Source: Thermoflexales bacterium
Lineage (GTDB): Bacteria > Chloroflexota > Anaerolineae > Fen-1058
Reading direction: 5' to 3'
Assembly (NCBI GenBank): GCA_016931085.1
Contig: JAFGFO010000146.1
Span: 1-13,408 of the forward strand
Length of the DNA: 13,408 nucleotides
Under the pieces are notes generated by a model. That model was not told the origin of the DNA. It saw nothing but the letters and a program-made list of their open reading frames with translations, and did not search any database. The first letter of the stretch is position 1; every line of letters starts with the position of its first letter. Positions 1 to 5,943 of this stretch are shown piece by piece. The translations under genes were made by a program, and so were the position numbers.

Positions 1-32
1 GAGGGGGGGGAACGGTCAGCCGCGATAGCTTT

Positions 33-67
33 CCCCTCCCCTAACCCCTCCCACAAAGGGGAGGGGG
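33..67. repeat. C-rich/G-rich inverted repeat (intergenic repeat type)
   Basis: CCCCTCCC occurs at 33-40 and again at 45-52, separated by CTAA. Either copy can pair with GGGAGGGG at 59-66, so two alternative stems are possible; the nearer one has a 6-base loop. There is no T-run after the stem, so this is not a classical terminator. Related C-rich/G-rich intergenic elements are common in GC-rich bacterial genomes. Its role is unknown. Confidence 0.6.
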
Positions 68-154
68 ATTGGACTGCACGGCGGTGGTTGATGGACGTTT
101 ACAAAGCAGTCAACTGATTTTGGTCACACCCTTTTGATTTCTTCTTTGCGCTCG

Positions 155-175
155 CCAATCCCTGCAGGGGATTGG
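155..175. promoter_or_regulatory. Hairpin in the leader of the first gene
   Basis: CCAATCCC (155-162) pairs perfectly with GGGATTGG (168-175) across a five-base loop (TGCAG). The 8-bp stem ends 38 bases before the ATG of the CorC-family gene. No T-run follows, so it is unlikely to be a strong intrinsic terminator. It could be a 5' UTR structure, a protein-binding dyad, or chance. The pairing is seen directly; any role is inference. Confidence 0.4.
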
Positions 176-213
176 ATGCGTCTTGGCGGTTATTTTCGGA
201 ACAGGATAAATAG

Positions 214-1527
214 ATGGTTACGATTGCTGGTGAGATTCTTGTCATCTTTTTGTTGATCGTCCTCAACGGCGTGTTTGCCATGTCCGAAATCGCTGTCATC
301 TCGGCTAACAAGACGCGACTTCAGCGGCACGCTGAGGATGGCGACTTGGGCGCGCGCACGGCGCTCGAATTAGCGCTTGCGCCGGGTCACTTTCTTTCGA
401 CTGTTCAGATTGGCATCACGCTCGTTGGCGTGCTGGCTGGCGCGTTTGGCGGGGCGACGATCGCGGAAACGCTGGCGGCGAGTATAAGCCAGGTCCCTCA
501 ACTGGCGGCTTACAGCGAGGCCATTGGTGTAAGTGTGGTGGTCGTCGCCATTAGCTATCTGTCGCTCGTTATAGGCGAATTGGTGCCCAAGCAGTTGGCC
601 TTGAGCAATGCCGAGCGAATCGCTTCGATTGTCGCTGCCCCCATGCGCCGCCTATCTGCGCTGGTTTTCCCGCTGGTGTCTGTGTTGGGCGCTTCGACGC
701 AGATGGGGTTGAGGCTATTGGGAGTGCGAGCTTCGACGGAGCCGTCCATGACTGAGGACGAGATCAGGCTCGTGATCCGGCAAGCTGCCCAGAGCGGGGT
801 GATCGAGACGGTCGAAGAAGATATGGTGCAGCGCCTGCTGCGCCTGGGGGATCGCCGCATCAGCTCGCTGATGACGCCGCGCACCGAGATCGAGTGGCTT
901 GACGTGCAAAACTCGCCCGAAGAACTCGAACGCCAGATTATGGCCAATCCCCATGCCTATTTCCCGCTTGCCCTGGGTATTATTGACAACGTGGTGGGCA
1001 TGGTGCGGGCCAGGGATTTTATGTCTAATTGCCTGGCGGGGCAGCCGGCGAATCCCCAAGACGCGGCGCAGCCGCCACTGTTCATCCCTGAAAGCATGTC
1101 GGCGTTGCGCGCGTTGGAGTCATTCAAAACGCATCGTTCCCACATTGCATTGGTCGTGGATGAGTACGGTGGGGTAGAAGGAATGGTCACCATCGGCGAC
1201 ATTCTCGAAGCGATCGTCGGCGATATAGCGCTGGAGGATGGCCGGCCTGAGCCAGAGGCGGTTCAACGTGAAGACGGCTCGTGGCTTCTGGATGGATTGC
1301 TGTCTATCCAGGAGCTGAAGGAACTCTTGGACCTGGAGGCATTGCCTGGGGAAGAGGAGGCGAACTACCAGACGCTGGGCGGTTTTATCATGGCCTACCT
1401 GGGGCGCATCCCAGCCGCCGCGGATCATTTCGAATATGGCGGGATGCGTTTCGAGGTGATCGATATGGATGGCAACCGTATCGATAAGGTGTTGGTGATA
1501 CCTGCTTCAAAAGGAGGCTCGGTATAA
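214..1527 (+). CDS. CorC/CNNM (HlyC/CorC) family membrane protein, DUF21-CBS-CBS-CorC_HlyC
   Basis: This 437-residue protein has the full usual architecture and length of the family. An N-terminal DUF21/CNNM membrane domain (about 1-190) carries four hydrophobic segments and the conserved NGVFAMSE motif (18-25) and GELVPKQL (121-128). A CBS pair follows (about 219-342, with LMTPRTEI at 219 and DEYGGVEGMVT at 316), then a C-terminal CorC_HlyC domain (about 353-434). Characterised relatives take part in Mg2+/Co2+ efflux or Na+-coupled Mg2+ transport; the old label 'hemolysin' is historical. CBS pairs in this family bind adenine nucleotides, often with Mg2+. The ATG at 214 has AGGA at 203-206, eight bases upstream, and no earlier start is needed. 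The stop lies only 8 bases before the ClC gene, so the two are probably co-transcribed. The exact ion cannot be told from sequence. Confidence 0.93.
   Translation: MVTIAGEILVIFLLIVLNGVFAMSEIAVISANKTRLQRHAEDGDLGARTALELALAPGHFLSTVQIGITLVGVLAGAFGGATIAETLAASISQVPQLAAYSEAIGVSVVVVAISYLSLVIGELVPKQLALSNAERIASIVAAPMRRLSALVFPLVSVLGASTQMGLRLLGVRASTEPSMTEDEIRLVIRQAAQSGVIETVEEDMVQRLLRLGDRRISSLMTPRTEIEWLDVQNSPEELERQIMANPHAYFPLALGIIDNVVGMVRARDFMSNCLAGQPANPQDAAQPPLFIPESMSALRALESFKTHRSHIALVVDEYGGVEGMVTIGDILEAIVGDIALEDGRPEPEAVQREDGSWLLDGLLSIQELKELLDLEALPGEEEANYQTLGGFIMAYLGRIPAAADHFEYGGMRFEVIDMDGNRIDKVLVIPASKGGSV
1511..1517 (+). promoter_or_regulatory. Candidate ribosome binding site for the ClC gene, inside the end of the previous gene
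   Basis: AAGGAGG is a near-perfect anti-16S match but lies 18 bases before the ATG at 1536, longer than the usual 5-10. The in-frame codons between (ATA, AAA, ACC, TGG) offer no ATG, GTG or TTG, so 1536 remains the best start. Ribosomes ending at the 1525 stop could re-initiate, giving translational coupling. Confidence 0.4.
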
Positions 1528-1535
1528 AAACCTGG

Positions 1536-3560
1536 ATGACGGCTCTTTACCGTTGGCTGTATCGCCTCCAGCCCTCTGAATCCTACGTGATGGGTGGGGC
1601 CGCGTTGCTCGTCGGCCTTAGCAGCGGCATGGGTATTTGGCTGTTCAAGCGGCTGATCGATCTGGCGCACTGGCTGGCCTTTGAGGGAGTGGGGGCCAAG
1701 TTGTCGCCCCTGGGTGGCTGGACGCTCGTCTTGGTGCCGCTTGGAGGCGGTGTGTTGGTAGGGTTGATCAAGCACTGCTTCATCGGCGAAGAACGGCATC
1801 ACGGCGTGGCCGGCATCATGGAAGTCGTCGCCCTGGCCGGTGGGCGATTGCGCTACCGGCGTGTGCCGGCCAAGGCGGTGGCGGCGGCCCTGTCCATCGG
1901 CTCAGGCGCGTCGGTCGGGCCGGAAGACCCCTCGGTGCAAATCGGCGCCAATCTCGGCTCGCTGTTTGGCCAGTGGCTCAATCTTTCAGATGAACGCGTG
2001 CGGATACTGGTGGCGGCTGGCGCGGCGGGCGGCATTGCGGCCGCATTCAACGCGCCGATTGCCGCCGTCTTTTTTGCGCTGGAGATTATCCTGGGTGAAC
2101 TAAGTGGCAGCGCGTTGGGCATCGTGGTGCTGGCGGCGGTGATTTCATCCGTGTTCACCCAGGCCGTGTCGGGCGAGTACCCAGCCTTTACTGTTCCGGC
2201 CTATGCCTTCAACTCGGCCTGGGAGTTGCCGTTGTATCTTGGCCTGGGCTTGCTGGCCGGCCCCGTGGCGGCCGTGTACATCCGGGCGTTGTACGTGGCG
2301 CACGATGCCTTTCACAACTGGCGTGCCCCCGGCTGGGTCAAGCCGGCCCTGGCCGGGCTGATCGTCGGGCTGGTTGGGACGGCGCTGGGCTTGCCGCAGC
2401 TTTTTGGCGTCGGCTACGAGACGATTGAAAGCATCCTCGACGGCGCGACTTGGCCCGTTTTGCTCTTGATGGCCTTGTTGGCCGCCAAGTTGGTCCTGAC
2501 CTCCGTCAGCATCGGCGGCGGCTTTGTGGGCGGTGTGTTCGCGCCGTCGCTCTTTCTGGGCGCCACCTTGGGCGGCGCTTATGGGCAGGTGTGCGCGCGG
2601 CTCTTCCCGGCGCTCAGCATCGCTCCCCCAGCCTTTGCCATGGTCGGCATGGCAGCGGTGTTGGCCGGCGCGGTGCACGCGCCGCTCACGGCTATCCTCC
2701 TGTTGTTTGAGATGACGCGCGATTATCGCATCATCTTGCCGTTGATGTTCGCCGTGGTGATCAGCCAGATCGTCTCGCAGCGCCTGCAGCGCGATTCGGT
2801 CTATACGCTGGGACTGGCGCGCAAGGGCATTCGCTTGGAGCGGGGACGCGATATAGACGTGATGGAATCCGTGAGGGTGGGCGATGTCATGTTGCACGAC
2901 ACGCTGACGCTCTCGACCGATTTCCCGGTGGCGCGCCTGGCCGACCATTTCTTGCAGACTGGGCGGCACGGTTTTGCCGTGTTGGATGACGATGGCAGCT
3001 TGTTTGGCATGGTATCTGTCGAAGACTATCGCCGTGCTGTCAGTGGCGAACATGGTCCAATCGAAAACCTGGCCGTGCGCGACGTCGCCACGCGCAAGGT
3101 CATCACCGTTTTTCCCGATGATACCTTAGGCACGGCGCTGCGGTGCATGGCGCCCCGCGATCTATCGCGCCTGCCGGTGGTGGCGAACGATGACCCGCGC
3201 CATCTGTTGGGCGTGGTGCGGCGCAGTGACATCGTGCGCGCTTACGATGCCGCCCTGGCTCAACGAGCCGCCAGGCGGCATCGGGTCCAGCAGGTGCAAT
3301 TGGGCGCGCGCGTCGCGGAAGCGGACAGCCTGAGCGTGGAAGAGGCGACCGTTGAAGCCGGCGCGCCTTGCATTGGCAAGCGCATGAGCGAGATCGCCTG
3401 GCCGCGCGAGTGCATCATCGCCACGCTGCGGCGCGGGCGGCAGGTGCTGTTCCCACATGGCGATACGGCCCTCCAAGCTGGCGACGTACTGGTGTACGTA
3501 GCTGAAGGTGAGGCGCGTGAGATGGTGCGGCGGATGTGTAGCGCTGCCCGCGATTTGTAG
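1536..3560 (+). CDS. ClC-family chloride channel/transporter with CBS pair and RCK_C (TrkA-C) domain
   Basis: This 674-residue protein moves chloride or related anions across the cytoplasmic membrane. The membrane domain (about 15-425) shows ClC motifs: the filter loop with the gating glutamate (GSGASVGPEDP, 122-132, E130), FNAPIA before helix G, GGVFAP (332-337), and the central tyrosine in SVYTLGL (Y423). Cytoplasmic domains follow: two CBS motifs (about 446-573) and an RCK_C/TrkA-C domain (about 591-674), both regulatory ligand-binding types. Three odd points appear against E. coli ClC-ec1: the GSGIP loop is replaced by HHGVA (88-92), the residue after the E in FALEII is Ile184 where ec1 has its internal proton glutamate (E203), and GREGP reads GPEDP. 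The changes leave open whether it is a channel or an exchanger. It begins 8 bases after the CorC-family gene. Family assignment is firm; ion selectivity and mechanism are not. Confidence 0.94.
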   Translation: MTALYRWLYRLQPSESYVMGGAALLVGLSSGMGIWLFKRLIDLAHWLAFEGVGAKLSPLGGWTLVLVPLGGGVLVGLIKHCFIGEERHHGVAGIMEVVALAGGRLRYRRVPAKAVAAALSIGSGASVGPEDPSVQIGANLGSLFGQWLNLSDERVRILVAAGAAGGIAAAFNAPIAAVFFALEIILGELSGSALGIVVLAAVISSVFTQAVSGEYPAFTVPAYAFNSAWELPLYLGLGLLAGPVAAVYIRALYVAHDAFHNWRAPGWVKPALAGLIVGLVGTALGLPQLFGVGYETIESILDGATWPVLLLMALLAAKLVLTSVSIGGGFVGGVFAPSLFLGATLGGAYGQVCARLFPALSIAPPAFAMVGMAAVLAGAVHAPLTAILLLFEMTRDYRIILPLMFAVVISQIVSQRLQRDSVYTLGLARKGIRLERGRDIDVMESVRVGDVMLHDTLTLSTDFPVARLADHFLQTGRHGFAVLDDDGSLFGMVSVEDYRRAVSGEHGPIENLAVRDVATRKVITVFPDDTLGTALRCMAPRDLSRLPVVANDDPRHLLGVVRRSDIVRAYDAALAQRAARRHRVQQVQLGARVAEADSLSVEEATVEAGAPCIGKRMSEIAWPRECIIATLRRGRQVLFPHGDTALQAGDVLVYVAEGEAREMVRRMCSAARDL

Positions 3561-3705
3561 AAGTCAAGCCGCGAGCGAGCTGGCTGGATCGAGGTGCTCG
3601 GTGCAGGCAAAAGGGTTTAGAGCAAAATTAGACGAGTGGATCTCCCACGCGACGCATCGCGGCAGCGCGCCGTGCGTGCCCAACACTCAGTTGGAGGGGA
3701 GTCTC
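3561..3705. other. 145-base spacer between the ClC and USP-DUF389 genes
   Basis: The reading frame of the downstream gene stays open back to an ATG at 3508, inside the ClC gene. The 66 extra residues look like no known domain and are rich in Cys, Arg and Ser. I treat this stretch as non-coding. No terminator with a T-run is seen, so transcription may continue from the ClC gene. Confidence 0.6.
3693..3700 (+). promoter_or_regulatory. Ribosome binding site fixing the start of the USP-DUF389 gene
   Basis: GGAGGGGA stands five bases before the GTG at 3706, a typical spacing. The first universal-stress-protein strand (RDWRVLLPVA) begins immediately after that GTG. Together these favour 3706 over the upstream ATG at 3508 or the in-frame TTG at 3691, which would precede this site. 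Confidence 0.75.
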
Positions 3706-5925
3706 GTGCGCGACTGGCGCGTGCTGCTGCCGGTGGCCAAGCTGGAACGCGCCGAGCAGCTCGCGCCCTTGGCGGCGGCGTTGGCGGCTGCTAACGATGG
3801 CGAGGTCGTAGTCCTGCATGTCGAAGCCGAGTCTCGGCCGGCACTTGCCGACAAGTCGTGGCCAGCGCTTGAGCGTGCCAGGCAAATTGTGGCCGGGGCA
3901 GGCGTGCCGGTGCATACCATGACCTGCGTCGAGCGAGACGCCGTGTCGGGCATCTTTGCGGCCGCGCGCGAGATCCAGGCGAATGTCATCGTCATGGGCT
4001 GGCGGCCCAAGCCGCGCACGCGCGACCGGCTGCTGGGCCGGACGCTCGACCCCTTGCTGGCGAATCCGCCCTGTAGTGTGTTGGTGCGGCGCGCCGGCGC
4101 CATCAGCACACCGCGCCGCATCCTGGTGCCGCTGGCCGGCGGCCCCAACGCCATCGGCGCCTTGAGATACGCCTTGCAGTTGGCCGAGCAATGGGATGGC
4201 CAGGTCACTGCTCTGACGGTCACCGAATACACCACCCAAGTCTGGCACACGGCGGCCGAACAAATGCTGCGCGAGGCGGCCGGTAAATACGCCGAACATC
4301 CGCGCCTGGAGCTGAGCGTCATCGGCGCGCCCAGCCCCACAGATGGCATCTTGCAGGCCGCCGCCGAGCACGACTTGGTGATGATGGGCGCTTCGCGCGA
4401 GGGCGTGATCGATCGCGTGTTGTTTGGAGATATCCCCGAACGCGTAGCGACAGCTTGCCAGGCGCCCGTGATCATTGTCAAGCGGCGTGTCGGGCCGGTG
4501 ATCGGCTGGCTGCGGCGCACGCTCGATCGCGTCTCGGCCCTGCTGCCACGTCTGAGCTTCGACCAGCGGGTCGAGGTCTACAAAACCATCCGCCGCGCCG
4601 CGCGGCCGGACGCTGACTATTTCGTGATGATCGGCCTGGCGGCCGGGATTGCCGCCTTGGGCCTGTTGCTGAACAGCCCGGCCGTCATCATCGGCGCCAT
4701 GCTCGTGGCGCCCCTGATGGCGGCGATCGTCGGACTGGGGATGGGCGTGGTGATGGGTGATATGCGGCTGCTGAAAGTGGCCGCCAGCGCCACCCTGCGC
4801 GGCATGCTGCTGGCTATTGGCGTTGGCATTGTGGCTGGCTGGCTGGCCCTCGATCCGGCGCCGACGGCCGAGATCCTGGGCCGCACCCGCCCGACGCTGC
4901 TCGATCTGGGTGTGGCGCTCGTTTCCGGCGCGGCCGGCGCTTATGCGCTGTGCCGCGAAGACGTGTCGGCCTCGCTGCCTGGCGTGGCGATTGCCGTGGC
5001 CCTGGTGCCGCCCTTGACGACGGTCGGCATCGGCTTGTCCAGGCTCAACATGGCCATCGCCGGCGGCGCGCTGCTGCTGTTCCTGACCAACCTGACTGCC
5101 ATCGGCGCGGCCAGCTCGGCGGTCTTTTTGCTGTTTGGCTTCCGCCCGGCGCCCGAAGCGGAGCGCATCGCCATTCTGCGGCGGGGCGTGCTAGCCGCCA
5201 TAGCGTCATTGGTGATCGTCGCGGCTGCCTTGGGCGTGTTGACGTTTCGCCTGGTCAGGCAGCTCCGCTTCGAGCAAGACGTGCGCGCCGCCGTGACGGC
5301 TCAGGTCGCCCGGCTCGGCCAAGCCGAAGTGGTCGAGATCGACATGGACCCGCTGGCGCAAGACGTGCTCAGACTGCAAGTCACGCTCCAGTCCCGGCAC
5401 AGCGTGTCGTACGAAGAGACCGTCGCGCTGCAAAAGGCGATCGCCGTGCAGCTCGAGCGGCCCGTGGCCTTGGTGCTGGTCGTGGTCCCGGCGACGCAGC
5501 TCGACCCGCTCGTCCCGCCCACCCATACGCCTACGCCGACTCACACGCCCACGCCCACACATGGCCCCAGCGCCATGCCAACTCACACGCCCACGCCAAG
5601 CGCTACCGCCACGCCAACGGCTAGCGCCACGCCCAGCCCGAGCGCCACGGCTACGCCCAGCTCGACCTCCACCCCAACGCCCTCGGCTACCCCCACGTCG
5701 ACGTTCACCCCGACGCCGGTGGCGGCCGCGATCGCCCGTACGGGTGGGGCAGGCGTCTTTATGCGCGATGCGCCTGGCGGTCAGGTGGTGACGGTCCTGC
5801 CCGAAGGAGCGCTGGTTCAGCTTCTCTACCGGCGCGAGACGCTCGACGGTGTCGAATGGGTCGAGATCCGAGATGCGCTGGGAAGAAGCGGATGGGTCGC
5901 GGCGCGCTTTGTGCTAACGGATTGA
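3706..5925 (+). CDS. USP-USP-DUF389 fusion membrane protein with Thr/Pro linker and C-terminal SH3-like domain
   Basis: With the GTG start this is 739 residues. Two universal-stress-protein domains lie at about 2-129 and 137-261. Their phosphate-loop motifs are degenerate (GWRPKPRTRDRLLGR and GASREGVIDRVLFGD, where ATP-binding members usually have G-x2-G-x9-G-S/T), so ATP binding is doubtful. A DUF389 membrane domain spans about 304-482, including AVIIGAMLVAPLMAAIVG and VALVPPLTTVGIGL. A further hydrophobic helix (about 493-515) and a small alpha/beta domain follow, then a 68-residue Thr/Pro linker (604-671) and an SH3-like domain (about 672-739, ending GWVAARFVLTD). I infer that the USP domains are cytoplasmic and the SH3 end is outside, because such linkers and SH3b domains are usually extracytoplasmic. 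DUF389 has no well-established function. The gene lies between a ClC channel and a secreted giant protein, 18 bases before the latter. Confidence 0.88.
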   Translation: MRDWRVLLPVAKLERAEQLAPLAAALAAANDGEVVVLHVEAESRPALADKSWPALERARQIVAGAGVPVHTMTCVERDAVSGIFAAAREIQANVIVMGWRPKPRTRDRLLGRTLDPLLANPPCSVLVRRAGAISTPRRILVPLAGGPNAIGALRYALQLAEQWDGQVTALTVTEYTTQVWHTAAEQMLREAAGKYAEHPRLELSVIGAPSPTDGILQAAAEHDLVMMGASREGVIDRVLFGDIPERVATACQAPVIIVKRRVGPVIGWLRRTLDRVSALLPRLSFDQRVEVYKTIRRAARPDADYFVMIGLAAGIAALGLLLNSPAVIIGAMLVAPLMAAIVGLGMGVVMGDMRLLKVAASATLRGMLLAIGVGIVAGWLALDPAPTAEILGRTRPTLLDLGVALVSGAAGAYALCREDVSASLPGVAIAVALVPPLTTVGIGLSRLNMAIAGGALLLFLTNLTAIGAASSAVFLLFGFRPAPEAERIAILRRGVLAAIASLVIVAAALGVLTFRLVRQLRFEQDVRAAVTAQVARLGQAEVVEIDMDPLAQDVLRLQVTLQSRHSVSYEETVALQKAIAVQLERPVALVLVVVPATQLDPLVPPTHTPTPTHTPTPTHGPSAMPTHTPTPSATATPTASATPSPSATATPSSTSTPTPSATPTSTFTPTPVAAAIARTGGAGVFMRDAPGGQVVTVLPEGALVQLLYRRETLDGVEWVEIRDALGRSGWVAARFVLTD
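5515..5718 (+). repeat. Low-complexity Thr/Pro-coding tract
   Basis: The DNA is a run of short, imperfect ACN-CCN codon repeats encoding THTPTPT, SATATPT and STPTPS-like units over 68 residues. It links the membrane part of the DUF389 protein to its SH3-like domain. Such tracts serve as extended, possibly glycosylated spacers in extracytoplasmic proteins and are prone to length change by slippage. Confidence 0.9.
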
Positions 5926-5931
5926 AACCAT

Positions 5932-5937
5932 AGGAGA
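5932..5937 (+). promoter_or_regulatory. Ribosome binding site of the giant secreted protein gene
   Basis: AGGAGA lies six bases before the ATG at 5944, in the 18-base gap after the DUF389 gene. It fixes the start, which opens directly into a signal peptide. Confidence 0.8.
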
Positions 5938-5943
5938 AATGAC

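Larger units (their letters stand above)
1..213. other. Gene-free leader upstream of the four-gene run
   Basis: No convincing coding region is seen. The stretch begins with a G-run and a C-rich/G-rich inverted repeat, continues with an AT-richer part (about 95-150), then a perfect hairpin (155-175) close to the first gene. I looked for a sigma-70 promoter: TTGATG at 88-93 could be a -35 box, but no acceptable -10 box sits 16-18 bases further on. No promoter is therefore called, although one for the downstream genes probably lies here. Confidence 0.6.

Noticed and set aside
88..116. A sigma-70 promoter with TTGATG as -35 box
   Set aside because: No -10-like hexamer occurs 16-18 bases downstream; the bases at 111-116 read CAACTG.
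2145..3053. A 302-residue minus-strand frame opposite the ClC gene
   Set aside because: It is a shadow of the conserved ClC and CBS coding sequence. Its Gln/His/Arg-rich product resembles no protein family.
3508..3705. An N-terminal extension of the USP-DUF389 protein
   Set aside because: It overlaps the ClC gene, has no domain, and a better ribosome binding site and GTG lie at 3693-3708.
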